Assembly: GCA_947488595.1 (NCBI GenBank)
Contig: CANKZI010000019.1
Span: 1-53,951 of the forward strand
DNA length: 53,951 bases
Source of the DNA: Flavobacteriaceae bacterium
Lineage (GTDB): Bacteria > Bacteroidota > Bacteroidia > Flavobacteriales > Flavobacteriaceae
Direction of reading: 5' to 3'
Part shown: positions 16,900-26,056 of the stretch, piece by piece
Numbering within the stretch: the first letter of the stretch is position 1
Layout of the letters: each line of letters begins with the position of its first letter
Program-made: the position numbers and the translations under genes
Notes under the pieces: model-generated
Told to the model about the DNA's origin: nothing
Databases searched by the model: none
The model's input: the letters and a program-made list of their open reading frames with translations, nothing else

Positions 16900-17670
16900 T
16901 TAAAATCCCTCAAAAACGCCCAATCCAAATAGCGCAAAATCATATTTTACAGGATCATTTTTATCCAATTTGCGCAATTGTTGGTCCAATTCATTTACTG
17001 CTTTGCCATCATTTTGAGCACGCAACAATAAACCTAATTTTCTAGCCACATTGCCAGAATGCACATCGAGTGGGCAAGATAGGAGCGAAGGTGAGATGCT
17101 TTTCCAAATTCCCAAATCAACACCTTTGTTATCTTGACGAACCATCCACCGCAAAAACATGTTGATGCGCTTTGCAGCCGAGTTTTTCATGGGATCGGAA
17201 ATGTGTTTTTGTGTTCGGTACTGGTGTTGCACTTCAAAAAATATTTTTTTGAAATCGGTTATGTTATTTTGCAGATTTTCAGTTTTCAAAGTGCTTTTTT
17301 TCGAAAATAGCATTTCCAATCCACCATGATTTTCATAAATATTTTGTAACCCTTTGACGAAAGTACCAAAATCTTGTCCGTTGAAGGTGCGATGCACAAA
17401 ATTCTCAAGTCTTTCCAAATCGGTTTCATTGTGTGACATAATGAAATCGTAAGGCGCATTTCCCATTAAATCTATCATTTTATGCGAATTTTGAATGATC
17501 ATCTTTCGGTTGCCCCAAGCAATTGTAGCACTTAAAAAACCAGCAATTTCGATATCTTCTTTTCGTGAGAACAAATGCGGAATCTGTATCGGATCGCTTT
17601 CGATAAAACGAGGATTGTTGTACAATTCGACTTTTTCGTCTAAAAACGATTTCAATTCGCTATTATTCAA
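16900..17670 (-). CDS. TIGR02757 / DUF2400 family protein
   Basis: The 256-residue soluble protein matches the remembered TIGR02757/DUF2400 family. Its N-terminus contains YNNPRFIESDPIQIPHLFSR, followed by FLSATIAWGNRKMII, and near the C-terminus it has PLDVHSGNVARKLGLL. That last motif recalls helix-hairpin-helix DNA glycosylases, but catalysis has not been shown for this family as far as I know. The start is a TTG that overlaps the stop of the upstream membrane-protein gene by 8 bases, so translation is probably coupled. It is the last gene of the operon that begins with the LolD-like ATPase. Confidence 0.8.
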   Translation of the reverse strand: MNNSELKSFLDEKVELYNNPRFIESDPIQIPHLFSRKEDIEIAGFLSATIAWGNRKMIIQNSHKMIDLMGNAPYDFIMSHNETDLERLENFVHRTFNGQDFGTFVKGLQNIYENHGGLEMLFSKKSTLKTENLQNNITDFKKIFFEVQHQYRTQKHISDPMKNSAAKRINMFLRWMVRQDNKGVDLGIWKSISPSLLSCPLDVHSGNVARKLGLLLRAQNDGKAVNELDQQLRKLDKNDPVKYDFALFGLGVFEGF

Positions 17671-19354
17671 TAGTTTTATTTTTAGTTATTGTTTTTGAGT
17701 AAAAACCATCGTTTAAATTTTGGGTGCGCATTTGAGGAACAATATGAAGCTTTTTTTTATTACTGCTAATGATTTTCACATTTGTACAAGGTAAAGTTCC
17801 ATTGGCTGTGCCGTAAAAAAAGAAATTCGGAATTGGCGAAAAATAAGTCAAATTGCCTTCGGTATGTTTTTCAAAGCTACTTTTTTCAAATCTTGAATTT
17901 GATTCAGGAAAAAGCATTTGCGACCAACTAAAATTATCGGTTTGTTGGTTCATTTTGTTGCTGTTAATATATTGTATATCAACTAAAAAAATCATCAATA
18001 AAGGCAAAAGCACAGCGATTAGTAGCATGGTATGAATGAATATTGGTTTTACTTTTAGTCTATAAAAAAGGTCTTCAGCTATTATTGATGCTAAGAAAAT
18101 GAATTCAATTAAGAAAAAGCGAAATTGTGGCGAAACCAAAAAGACTAGAATAAAATGTATCAAAAGCAATGCGTACATCGTTTTATATTGCCGTACAGTT
18201 TGTATTTTTTTTGTAAAAAGTGCTAGAATAAAAAGTACAATTATCCCTTTATTAAAAAGTCCGTTGATGCCAGCAAATTGAATCCAAATTGTAAATTGGT
18301 CTATAACTGAAAAGTTCTCGTAATCTTTAAGCCCAATAAACTCATGATTTTGAATCATATTATTGATTTTCAATATTAGATTTTCTGGCATTTTCCAATC
18401 AACGTTCCATCCAAAAAAAGAAAAGGGAAATAAAGGATATCCCGTTAGAATTACATTTTTTGCCATCCATAAAAAACCAAAAATCAAACCTATAAGGGCC
18501 AAGAACAATGTTCCTCTTTTTTCTTGGTATACCAACAATAAAACCAATAATCCGATTGGTGCAATAGTGATTTTTAGAAATACCAAAAACACCAACAAAA
18601 GTGTTATTACTTTAGTAGTTTCAAAGGTCTTATTTTCTTTCAAAAACAAATAAAATACTACTTGACCGATTAAAAATAAAGGCATATCGGGCGAAGGAGC
18701 ATTGATGAATTGAAAAGATAAAACATTAAAAAACACTATAAATAAGGTCCAATGGAATTGTTTTTTTTGTTTTAAAAGCACTTCCGTTTGCGTCAAAAAA
18801 TAGAAAATACAAATGACCAACAAAAAGCCGTTAATGTCATTGATGCAATTAGTTACAAAACTAAAATTAAATCCAGATTGCAAAATGTGCCAACCAGAAG
18901 TTTGCCCAAAAGCGGCATTCAAATTGGCCAAACCTCTGACTAATCCGTATTCATTAAGCCATTTTATGGTTTGAATATAATAGCTTTCGTTATCTAAAAT
19001 AGATGGAAATTGTGCACATTTGAGCAATGCAGAAAACAAAATAATTGCAAAACTAATTTTTAAATAAATTGAAATACTTTTAAAATCTGTTCCAATCGAT
19101 TTCAAAATCAGTCTCAAGTCCTTTCGAAAATATAAGGCTAAGAAACTGCTAAAAATCATATTTGCTATTAATACTTCCAAACCAATTGCAGTAAAAAAGG
19201 CGCAAATGGTCAATAAAACGGTTTGCGTTACCATTCCTAAAAGTAAGGTTAATGTTGCATTTTTAGACTTGATTTTCAGTAAAAATTCGGTAGCAATTCC
19301 AAAAGTCAGGAAGCAAAAAAACAATATAAACCAACTGAAAAAGATTACAATCAT
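17663..19354 (-). CDS. LIC_10190 family polytopic membrane protein
   Basis: The 563-residue protein has about 12 hydrophobic segments and a C-terminal soluble tail of about 100 residues. The first large loop carries DNESYYIQTIKWLNEYGLVR followed by FGQTSGWHIL. This acidic-residue-rich loop after a membrane helix is also seen in GT-C fold glycosyltransferases that use lipid-linked sugars, and it fits the LIC_10190 membrane family as I remember it. The gene starts one base after the ABC ATPase stop (TAA-A-ATG) and overlaps the DUF2400 gene, so the three form an operon. The substrate is unknown. Confidence 0.7.
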   Translation of the reverse strand: MIVIFFSWFILFFCFLTFGIATEFLLKIKSKNATLTLLLGMVTQTVLLTICAFFTAIGLEVLIANMIFSSFLALYFRKDLRLILKSIGTDFKSISIYLKISFAIILFSALLKCAQFPSILDNESYYIQTIKWLNEYGLVRGLANLNAAFGQTSGWHILQSGFNFSFVTNCINDINGFLLVICIFYFLTQTEVLLKQKKQFHWTLFIVFFNVLSFQFINAPSPDMPLFLIGQVVFYLFLKENKTFETTKVITLLLVFLVFLKITIAPIGLLVLLLVYQEKRGTLFLALIGLIFGFLWMAKNVILTGYPLFPFSFFGWNVDWKMPENLILKINNMIQNHEFIGLKDYENFSVIDQFTIWIQFAGINGLFNKGIIVLFILALFTKKIQTVRQYKTMYALLLIHFILVFLVSPQFRFFLIEFIFLASIIAEDLFYRLKVKPIFIHTMLLIAVLLPLLMIFLVDIQYINSNKMNQQTDNFSWSQMLFPESNSRFEKSSFEKHTEGNLTYFSPIPNFFFYGTANGTLPCTNVKIISSNKKKLHIVPQMRTQNLNDGFYSKTITKNKTIE

Positions 19355-19355
19355 T

Positions 19356-20015
19356 TTAAATTATATTTCCATCGGACATGATTAATTTTCGGTCGGCCAT
19401 ATTTGCAAAGTCTTCGTTATGGGTAACAATGACAAAAGTTTGTCCAAATTCGTCGCGCAATTTAAAAAATAATTGATGTAAATTTTCAGCAGCGACGGTA
19501 TCCAAATTTCCAGATGGTTCGTCGGCAAAAATAATCGCAGGTTGATTGATCAATGCCCTTGCCACTGCAACCCGCTGCTGCTCGCCACCCGACAATTCAC
19601 TAGGTTTGTGATTCATTCTGTGAGCAAGTCCCAAATAATCTAACAATCTTTTGGCTTCAGTTTCGGTTGTTGATTTTGATTTTTTAGCGATAAAAGCTGG
19701 AATACATACATTTTCTAAGGCGGTAAATTCGGGTAACAATTGATGAAATTGAAAAATAAATCCCAAATTGGTATTCCGAAATTGAGACAATTTTTTGTCA
19801 TTCATTTGTAAAACATCCTCATTGTTAATCAATAATTGTGTGTCATTTTGAATAGTCGCTTTGTCTAAAGTGCCGATAATATGTAAGAGTGTCGTTTTTC
19901 CTGCACCAGAGGCACCAACAATCGCAACGATTTCGCCTTTTTTGATATGAAGATCAACTCCTTTTAGAACATGTAGTTGGTCATAAAATTTATGGATATT
20001 TTTGGCTAGGATCAT
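19356..20015 (-). CDS. ABC transporter ATP-binding protein (LolD/MacB-like)
   Basis: An ATPase of 219 residues with Walker [10 protein letters not shown]-loop [19 protein letters not shown], signature LSGGEQQR, Walker [13 protein letters not shown] and H-loop IVTHNEDFA. The sequence between Walker A and the signature is typical of the LolD/FtsE/MacB group, whose members power lipoprotein release or mechanotransmission across the envelope. No permease gene lies next to it, so its LolC/E-type partner must be elsewhere. The ATG at 20015 gives [11 protein letters not shown]. The upstream ATG at 20030 would add only five residues. Confidence 0.9.
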   Translation of the reverse strand: MILAKNIHKFYDQLHVLKGVDLHIKKGEIVAIVGASGAGKTTLLHIIGTLDKATIQNDTQLLINNEDVLQMNDKKLSQFRNTNLGFIFQFHQLLPEFTALENVCIPAFIAKKSKSTTETEAKRLLDYLGLAHRMNHKPSELSGGEQQRVAVARALINQPAIIFADEPSGNLDTVAAENLHQLFFKLRDEFGQTFVIVTHNEDFANMADRKLIMSDGNII

Positions 20016-20133
20016 TTTTACAGTTTTCACAAAGAAACAAAGATTTTGAGGATTTTAAAACCTTTGTGAAATTCTTTTATGCAACGAATTATAAATTTAA
20101 GTTAAACGCAAAACCTGCTGTTTGATTGCTACG

Positions 20134-20141
20134 TACATTTG
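20134..20141 (+). promoter_or_regulatory. Possible promoter core of msrA (TACATTTG)
   Basis: TACATTTG fits TAnnTTTG 19 bases before the msrA start codon. A TTTG lies only 12 bases before it, too close for a standard -33 box, so the support is partial. Confidence 0.4.
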
Positions 20142-20159
20142 TAAACGTAAAAAGCGGAT

Positions 20160-20804
20160 ATGAAAAAAATAGCGGCGGTTCTTTTGGCGATGGTCAGTGT
20201 ATCATGTCAATCTAAAGAAAAAGAAACAATTAAAGATATGAACGAACCCGTAAAAATGGAATTACAAAACGACGAGGAAGTGGCCACTTTTGCTGGCGGA
20301 TGTTTTTGGTGTACAGAAGCGATTTTTTTAGAATTGGATGGCGTGAAAAGCGTTATTTCGGGCTATATAGGTGGGGCAAGACCCAATCCGACATATGAAC
20401 AAGTGTCCTCTGGCGCATCAGGTCATGCCGAAGCCACACAAATCACTTTTGATTCAAAAAAGATTTCATTTGGAGAATTGCTCGAGGTATTTTTTGCAAC
20501 CCACGATCCAACAACTTTGAACCGTCAGGGTGCAGATGTTGGTACACAATACCGAAGCGAAGTTTTTTATCACAATCAAGAACAACAAAAAACCACTACT
20601 GATTATATTGCTCAAATGACCGCATTGCTTACTTTTGGCGATCCAATTGTGACCAAAGTTTCGGCTGCAACCACTTTTTATCCAGCCGAAGATTACCATC
20701 AAAATTATTATAATCGCAACCAAAGCCAATCTTATTGTCATTATGTGATTACGCCTAAGGTCGAAAAAGTTAAAAAATTATACAAAGACAAGCTCAAAAA
20801 ATAA
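20160..20804 (+). CDS. msrA: Peptide-methionine (S)-S-oxide reductase, lipoprotein form
   Basis: The enzyme reduces methionine-S-sulfoxide in damaged proteins. The catalytic motif is AGGCFWCTE with catalytic Cys48, the conserved YIGGARPNPTYEQV segment follows, and a candidate resolving Cys lies in QSYCHYVI. The N-terminus MKKIAAVLLAMVSVSCQSK is a lipoprotein signal peptide with the lipobox VSVSC (Cys16), so the protein works in the envelope instead of the cytoplasm. The 214-residue length equals the usual 175-180-residue domain plus signal and linker. MsrB is not fused or adjacent. Confidence 0.93.
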   Translation: MKKIAAVLLAMVSVSCQSKEKETIKDMNEPVKMELQNDEEVATFAGGCFWCTEAIFLELDGVKSVISGYIGGARPNPTYEQVSSGASGHAEATQITFDSKKISFGELLEVFFATHDPTTLNRQGADVGTQYRSEVFYHNQEQQKTTTDYIAQMTALLTFGDPIVTKVSAATTFYPAEDYHQNYYNRNQSQSYCHYVITPKVEKVKKLYKDKLKK

Positions 20805-20840
20805 TTGGCATTGGTTTTGTTAAACGAGTGAAAAAAAGTG

Positions 20841-21143
20841 ATGAATACAGCTGTAACAGAATTAGATAAAACAATTAAAATCAGAAACCTAATTTTGGGA
20901 TTGTTGTTTGATTTAATTGGAATGTTGTCCTTTTCTATTCCGCTACTTGGTGATTTTTCTGATATAATTTGGGCACCCATTTCAACTTTATTGCTATTTG
21001 GGATGTACAAAGGTAATTTAGGAAAAGTAACAGGCGTCTTTTCTTTTGTAGAAGAAATTTTTCCGGTAACTGATATCATTCCAACTTTTACATTAACTTG
21101 GATTTATAAGTACATAATCCAAAAAAATGAGAAGGTGCAATAA
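20841..21143 (+). CDS. Small membrane protein of unknown function
   Basis: The 100-residue protein has hydrophobic stretches around residues 18-36, 43-58 and 79-94, and a polar N-terminus. A GTG at 20838 directly before the ATG at 20841 is the only other start, and the ATG is preferred. It follows msrA after 36 bases and might be co-transcribed with it. Many Bacteroidota encode proteins of this size and pattern, but I know no function. Confidence 0.6.
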   Translation: MNTAVTELDKTIKIRNLILGLLFDLIGMLSFSIPLLGDFSDIIWAPISTLLLFGMYKGNLGKVTGVFSFVEEIFPVTDIIPTFTLTWIYKYIIQKNEKVQ

Positions 21144-21194
21144 TTTTATTATAGCCGTAAAGAATCAAACCATTGAAAATCAGATTTTTGTTCT

Positions 21195-21506
21195 TTATTT
21201 TTTTGGAGCGAATACAAATCCCAAACCAGTACTTTTAAGCATTTTTTTTGCAAAAGGAAAAAAGAACTTCGATTGTCCAAATAAATAACCAAAAACCATT
21301 AACAAAAATGGATATAGCGGCAAAACCAATACAATTAAAAGGAGATAATACAAATACCAAGGCGTATTTTGGTCGGTAATTCCGAACAAATGCATAAAAA
21401 ATCTCGAAATTTTAGCCGATACCGTACCGTTGATGGCAAAAACCACAAAAATAATTACCAATTGAAAATTGGATGTTATTCCCCATCTTTTTTTTAGTTT
21501 GTTCAT
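21195..21506 (-). CDS. DUF6787-like small membrane protein
   Basis: A 103-residue protein with two clear membrane segments (about residues 15-31 and 48-70). A short conserved tail, GYLFGQSKFFFPFAKKML, follows. The pattern MNKLKKRWGITSNFQLVII fits the Bacteroidota family DUF6787 as I remember it. The gene precedes the DUF6146 gene's end by 29 bases in the direction of transcription order DUF6146, DUF6787, downstream of serC-serA. The function is unknown. Confidence 0.65.
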   Translation of the reverse strand: MNKLKKRWGITSNFQLVIIFVVFAINGTVSAKISRFFMHLFGITDQNTPWYLYYLLLIVLVLPLYPFLLMVFGYLFGQSKFFFPFAKKMLKSTGLGFVFAPKK

Positions 21507-21535
21507 TGGTTAAAATTGGCCTCAAAATTACAAAT

Positions 21536-21964
21536 TTAAAGTCTGGCATCAAAACCGCCCAATTTGATTCGGTTGGTAATTTGAAAATAAGTTAGATAAT
21601 TGAATAACATATAATTCACTTCATACCCGTAATCAATATTGAATTGATAATTGATTTGCATTTCATACAAACTCGGATTAAAAGTGTTGGGCTGTAATGC
21701 GCGCAAGTTCCACTCATTCACCCAAATCCGGTTCCTTCCTTCGAGATACGATTGTGAATAATAATTTCGAGGTCTAGCATTGGAAGTAAACCAACCATTA
21801 AAACCAGGATCAATAATCAAAATTTCATATTCTAATTTCTCATTGGCAATTCTTAAGGTATCGTTTTTAACGTTTGGATTATTTTTGACCCATTTTTTAT
21901 CTTGTGCTTTGCAATTTACTACCAACAGCAAAACAATGATTATAATAGCAACTGACTTTTTCAT
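21536..21964 (-). CDS. DUF6146-like exported protein
   Basis: The 142-residue protein has a signal peptide MKKSVAIIIIVLLLVVNCKA, possibly a lipobox (VVNC). Its mature part contains LEYEILIIDPGFNGWF, NYYSQSYLEGRNRIWVNEWN and FNIDYGYEVNYMLFNYLTYF, with many aromatic residues. It matches the flavobacterial DUF6146 family as I recall it. The ATG at 21964 starts the signal peptide; the upstream start at 22006 would put 14 extra residues before it. It lies downstream of serA, with a 77-base spacer. The function is unknown. Confidence 0.65.
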   Translation of the reverse strand: MKKSVAIIIIVLLLVVNCKAQDKKWVKNNPNVKNDTLRIANEKLEYEILIIDPGFNGWFTSNARPRNYYSQSYLEGRNRIWVNEWNLRALQPNTFNPSLYEMQINYQFNIDYGYEVNYMLFNYLTYFQITNRIKLGGFDARL

Positions 21965-22041
21965 AATCCAAAATTTAGCACATAAAACTAATAAAAAAAG
22001 CACCAATTATTATGATGCTTTTATAAATTTTAACGTCAAGT

Positions 22042-23007
22042 TTAAATCTTCTCTGTCTTCAACAGACTGATGATCTGTTCGGCCAATTCGATGCCAATGC
22101 GGTCTTGCGCTTCTTCGGTTGCTGCGCCAATATGCGGTGTCAATGATATTTTAGGATGCATCAAAATTTTAATTTCGGGTGTAGGCTCATTTTCATAAAC
22201 ATCCAATCCAGCAAATAAAACTTTGTCTGCGTCAAGTGCTTCAATCAAAGCCACCTCGTCGATGACCCCGCCACGCGCGCAATTGATAATACCAACGTTG
22301 TCTTTCATCGCTTTAAATTCGGTTGCACCAATCACATAACCACCATCTTGCGCTGGCACGTGAAGCGTAATAAAATCAGCATGTTGCAACAAAGCTTCTT
22401 GTGGTTCGGTTTCAATTTCGACATTAATAAATTGTCCGTTATAAAAATCGACTTTGATTTCGGCTTTGCCCAAAAATTTATCGGCAGCAATGACTTTCAT
22501 TCCTAGTCCCAGTGCTATTTTTGCAACCGCTTGACCGATTCTTCCAAAACCAATTATTCCCAATGTCTTGCCTCGCAATTCGATACCGTTAGCATAAGCT
22601 TTCTTTAAACTTTCAAAATTGGTATCGCCCTCAAGTGGCATGTTTCTGTTGGCATCATGTAAAAATCGAACGCCAGAAAACAAATGCGCAAAAACCAATT
22701 CTGCTACAGATTCAGACGATGAAGCTGGTGTATTAATTATATGTTTTCCGTTGGCACGAGCATAATCTACATCAATATTGTCCATCCCAACGCCGCCGCG
22801 CCCAATTACTTTTAATCCAGGACATTGGTCAATAATATCCTGGCGCACTTTTGTTGCACTGCGTACCAAAAGCACAGCAACACCATTGTTATTGATATAA
22901 TTGGCTACTTGTTCTTGTGCGACTTTGGTCGTAATTACTTCAAATCCGCCTTTTTCTAAAGCCAGAATACCACTTTTTGAAATTCCGTCATTGGCTAATA
23001 CTTTCAT
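22042..23007 (-). CDS. serA: D-3-phosphoglycerate dehydrogenase (short form)
   Basis: This enzyme catalyses the first step of serine synthesis, oxidising 3-phosphoglycerate with NAD. The 321-residue protein belongs to the D-2-hydroxyacid dehydrogenase family. It has the NAD-binding motif GFGRIGQAVAKIALGLG, the catalytic Arg in NCARGGVIDE, Glu in DVYENEP and His in TPHIGAATEEAQ. The C-terminal ACT regulatory domain of the long E. coli form is missing, so feedback inhibition by serine through ACT is not expected. serC lies upstream on the same strand, separated by a 128-base gap that contains a dispersed repeat. Confidence 0.93.
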   Translation of the reverse strand: MKVLANDGISKSGILALEKGGFEVITTKVAQEQVANYINNNGVAVLLVRSATKVRQDIIDQCPGLKVIGRGGVGMDNIDVDYARANGKHIINTPASSSESVAELVFAHLFSGVRFLHDANRNMPLEGDTNFESLKKAYANGIELRGKTLGIIGFGRIGQAVAKIALGLGMKVIAADKFLGKAEIKVDFYNGQFINVEIETEPQEALLQHADFITLHVPAQDGGYVIGATEFKAMKDNVGIINCARGGVIDEVALIEALDADKVLFAGLDVYENEPTPEIKILMHPKISLTPHIGAATEEAQDRIGIELAEQIISLLKTEKI

Positions 23008-23039
23008 ATTTTAAATTTAGTGATTTAATACTTTTTTTT

Positions 23040-23122
23040 GAAGCATATTCCCGCTATCCTTTTCAATTTTTTGCCCGTTAAAGAAACGGTCAAAAGGATT
23101 TCCTCTGCTATCAGGGCTACGC
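23040..23122 (+). repeat. Palindromic dispersed repeat, copy B (between serC and serA)
   Basis: The element reads TTCCCGCTATCCTTTTCAAT ... GGATTTCCTCTGCTATCAGG. The outer ends match copies at 7145-7284 and 38131-38225 and, inverted, 41875-41960. Inside, ATCCTTTT and AAAAGGAT pair, and around the centre CCGTT and AACGG pair, so the transcript can fold into a long hairpin. It sits in the serC-serA spacer and may affect how much of the message reaches serA. Confidence 0.7.
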
Positions 23123-23135
23123 TTTGGTATTTAAA

Positions 23136-24221
23136 TTAAAATTTGGTCTCTGCTACTTTTTTCTCAAAATCCTGCATCACATCAACCAATACTTGAACGC
23201 TTTCAATCGGTAAAGCATTGTACATCGAAGCGCGATAACCACCAACAGAACGGTGTCCTGGCAAACCAGAGATTCCGGCTTCTTTCCATAATGTATCAAA
23301 AACGGGTGCGTTTGCTTCATTTTCAAGCAAAAAAGTGGCGTTCATAATCGAGCGATCTTCTTCATTGGCAGCACCTCTAAAATAAGGATTGCGATCAATT
23401 TCGGCATAAAGTAAAGCTGCTTTTGCTTGATTTATTTTCTCGATTGCGGCTATTCCACCAGATTTTTTTAACCACTGCAGGGTCAACAAAGATGCATAAA
23501 CTGCAAAAACGGGAGGTGTGTTGTACATGCTTTCGGCAGTAATATGCTTTTGATAATCCAACATGCTGGGGATGTTACGACCAGTTTTCCCTAAAATTGA
23601 TGATTTTATTACGACAAGTGTTGCGCCAGCTGGACCCATGTTTTTTTGTGCGCCAGCATAAATCAAATCGAATTGAGTAAAATCTAAAGTTCTCGAAAAA
23701 ATATCCGAGCTCATATCACAAACAATTGGCATGCTTAATGTCGGAAAAGATTTCATTTGTGTTCCAAAAATCGTATTGTTGCTGGTACAATGAAAATAAT
23801 TAGCATCGGTTGGTACTTCAAATTCTTTCGGAATATGTGTATAATTTTCGGTTTTTGAAGACGAAACAATAACGGTTTCTCCAAAAATTTTAGCTTCTTT
23901 TATTGCAGCACTCGCCCAAGTTCCAGTATCAAGATAGGCAGCTTTACCGTTTTCTTTCATCAAATTGTAAGGCACCATCAAAAACTCCAAACTGGCTCCA
24001 CCATGCAAAAAAAGCGCTTCATAACCTTTGTTTTCAAGTCCCAATAATTCAAGAGCCAAAGCCCTTGCTTCGTCCATTACTTTGACAAAATCTTTGCTAC
24101 GGTGCGATATTTCTAAAAGCGATAATCCAGAATTATTAAAATTTAAGATGGCTTCAGACGATTTTTCAAAAACTTCTTGTGGTAAAATGCAAGGACCTGC
24201 GCTGTAATTGTGAATTTTCAT
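23136..24221 (-). CDS. serC: Phosphoserine aminotransferase
   Basis: This PLP enzyme makes 3-phosphoserine from 3-phosphohydroxypyruvate, the second step of serine synthesis. The 361-residue length is normal. The N-terminus MKIHNYSAGPCILP is the family signature. The Schiff-base lysine is Lys193 in YAGAQKNMGPAG, and the substrate-binding segment GLPGHRSVGGYRASMYNA lies near the C-terminus. serA follows on the same strand. The 24222-24492 region upstream is AT-rich with no other feature I recognise. Confidence 0.96.
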   Translation of the reverse strand: MKIHNYSAGPCILPQEVFEKSSEAILNFNNSGLSLLEISHRSKDFVKVMDEARALALELLGLENKGYEALFLHGGASLEFLMVPYNLMKENGKAAYLDTGTWASAAIKEAKIFGETVIVSSSKTENYTHIPKEFEVPTDANYFHCTSNNTIFGTQMKSFPTLSMPIVCDMSSDIFSRTLDFTQFDLIYAGAQKNMGPAGATLVVIKSSILGKTGRNIPSMLDYQKHITAESMYNTPPVFAVYASLLTLQWLKKSGGIAAIEKINQAKAALLYAEIDRNPYFRGAANEEDRSIMNATFLLENEANAPVFDTLWKEAGISGLPGHRSVGGYRASMYNALPIESVQVLVDVMQDFEKKVAETKF

Positions 24222-24492
24222 CGTTTTAGGTTAATTTCTTAATTGAGTCACAAATTTCAGAAATTAGCCATTAAAATCAATTTAACATTTGCCAAAAGAA
24301 TCATAACTTTATCAACAAAATCGTTGTAGTTGTATTTTAATTTTGAAATGATTTATCAAAATATTTTTTATTTTTTAAATACTATTGGTCAATGCTGTTT
24401 TTTTTATTTAAAATAATCTTAATTGGTTGTGTCTAATCCAATTAGTTAATATAAGTTTAAATCTGATTGACCTTTTTGAAAATATACAATTT

Positions 24493-25551
24493 TTAAATTT
24501 CCATTAAAAACTTCAAAGTATCCACATTGTCTGCATAATCCCAAAGTTTGGGTTGTTGTGTTTGTCCAAACGCGATCCCGTTTTCGATTAAATCATTGGA
24601 TACTACACATTGAATTTGTTCTTGATCAGCGATCAGTTTGCTTTTTAGACCTTCTAAATCTTCATAAAATTCATAAAAAACAGTCGAAATCGGCGAAGCA
24701 TAACTCTTGTCTTCTTTAATGGTCAAGAATTCATTATCCAACAATTTAAAATTACTCATCAAAAAAACCGCTTTGTTGTAATCATAATTATTAGCGTATT
24801 TTTCGTATTTGATAACGTCTTGGTACGGAAACATACCATTAAAAAACTAATCGAAATTGTAGTTTTTAGGCACAAAGAGTTTAGAAACATTCCTACATCC
24901 CAAACCAAAATACCTAAAAATATCTTCTCCTAAAGCAACCATTTGTTGTTCGCTTTCGTTGCCATCCAAAACAGCAACCGAATTACGACTTTTTCTAATG
25001 ATAGAAGGTTTGTCTTTAAAATAATACTCAAAATAACGCGATGTATTATTGCTTCCGGTGGCAATTACAGCATCAAAATTTTCTAATTTCCCATCAACAA
25101 AAGCGATTGAATCTTTGAGTTTTGGTACAATCGCAATCAAATATTTTGCAAAAAAAGGCAGCAAATGTTGATCGTTTGATGATGTTTTTACCAAAACTTT
25201 ATGACCTGAAACGAGTACGCATAAAAAGTCATGAAAACCAACTAGTGGAATGTTTCCAGCCAAAATCAAACCAACAGTTTTTGGTTGCGCAACATTAAAA
25301 TTGTATTCCAAAAGCCATTGGTTCAGTTGTTGTTCTGTTAAAGCTTTTGCCCAAGACTGCAATGCATAATACACTTCAGAATTCGTAAACCAACCATTGT
25401 GCGATTGCGAAAGTTGAATCAAATCAATACAAGCATCAAAAAACAAATCATTGTGCAAAACGTTGGGATCTTTAAGACTTTCATTTTCAGAAAACTGACT
25501 TAAAAACTTTCCTAATTCGATAAAACTAGTTTTTATTTCGTTTTGTAACAT
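24493..25551 (-). pseudogene. Acyl-CoA reductase gene (LuxC-like) split by an in-frame TAG
   Basis: Two open segments in the same frame (25551-24847 and 24834-24493) encode consecutive parts of one acyl-CoA reductase-type protein of about 352 residues. Residues 1-234 end at VPKNYNFD, then TAG at 24849-24847, then FFNGMFPYQDVIKYEKY and the rest. The N-terminal part has the nucleotide-binding VGLILAGNIPLVGFHDFLCV and the ATGSNNTSRYFEYYF region. The downstream part ends in QTQQPKLWDYADNVDTL. There is no frameshift, and the flanks read through cleanly, so a single base change (for example TTG or AAG to TAG) explains the break. It could be a recent inactivation, a sequencing error or readthrough. 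A ferredoxin gene is divergent. Confidence 0.8.
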
Positions 25552-25558
25552 TTGTTTA

Positions 25559-25590
25559 TTTGCTTATGAAGGGATTTGATTGTAATTTTG
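25559..25590 (+). promoter_or_regulatory. Promoter of the ferredoxin gene
   Basis: TTTG at 25559-25562 and TAATTTTG at 25583-25590 are 20 bases apart, matching TTG-N17-23-TAnnTTTG. The predicted start near 25597 leaves a leader of about 85 bases before the ATG at 25682. Confidence 0.6.
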
Positions 25591-25681
25591 TGTAAAAATA
25601 AAGAAAAGTATTGAGGATTTTATAATTTAGGAAGTTTCATATGATCCTTAATTAAAAATCACAATTCAAAAATATAAAACA

Positions 25682-26032
25682 ATGGCAATAATTATAACCG
25701 ACGAGTGCATCAACTGTGGTGCTTGCGAACCAGAATGTCCAAATACAGCAATTTACGAAGGCGCTGATGATTGGCGTTATAAAGATGGTACCAAATTGCG
25801 TGGAAAAGTAGTTTTGCCAGATGGCACCGAAGTTGATGCCGATGATGCTCAAACACCAATTTCTGATGATATTTATTATATTGTTCCAGGAAAATGTACT
25901 GAATGTAAAGGTTTTCATGATGAACCTCAATGTGCTGCTGTATGTCCAGTTGACTGTTGTGTTCCCGATGACAATCATGTGGAAAGTGAAGCAACATTGC
26001 TCAACAGACAAGCTTTTTTACACAACGAATAA
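25682..26032 (+). CDS. 2[4Fe-4S] ferredoxin
   Basis: A soluble electron carrier of 116 residues. The first cluster motif is Cys9-x2-Cys12-x2-Cys15-x3-Cys19-Pro. The second has Cys72-x2-Cys75-x8-Cys84-x3-Cys88-Pro, with an insertion between the second and third cysteines as in the Alvin-type (Allochromatium) ferredoxins. An acidic insertion of about 50 residues separates the motifs. Two further cysteines (92 and 93) follow the second motif. The gene is divergent from the acyl-CoA reductase gene, so a redox partnership is possible but unproven. Confidence 0.92.
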   Translation: MAIIITDECINCGACEPECPNTAIYEGADDWRYKDGTKLRGKVVLPDGTEVDADDAQTPISDDIYYIVPGKCTECKGFHDEPQCAAVCPVDCCVPDDNHVESEATLLNRQAFLHNE

Positions 26033-26056
26033 TATCATTTTTGCAGAAAATATAAT

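Noticed and set aside
24222..24492. Possible leader or riboswitch upstream of serC
   Set aside because: This stretch is downstream of the acyl-CoA reductase stop and upstream of serC but shows no conserved riboswitch core or stable long hairpin.
15087..24849. Idea of TAG recoding in this organism, suggested by two in-frame TAG codons (15087 and 24847)
   Set aside because: TAG ends ordinary genes here (for example at 6412-6414 and 11419-11421), and the first site lies in a frame that is also shifted, so simple decay is the better explanation.
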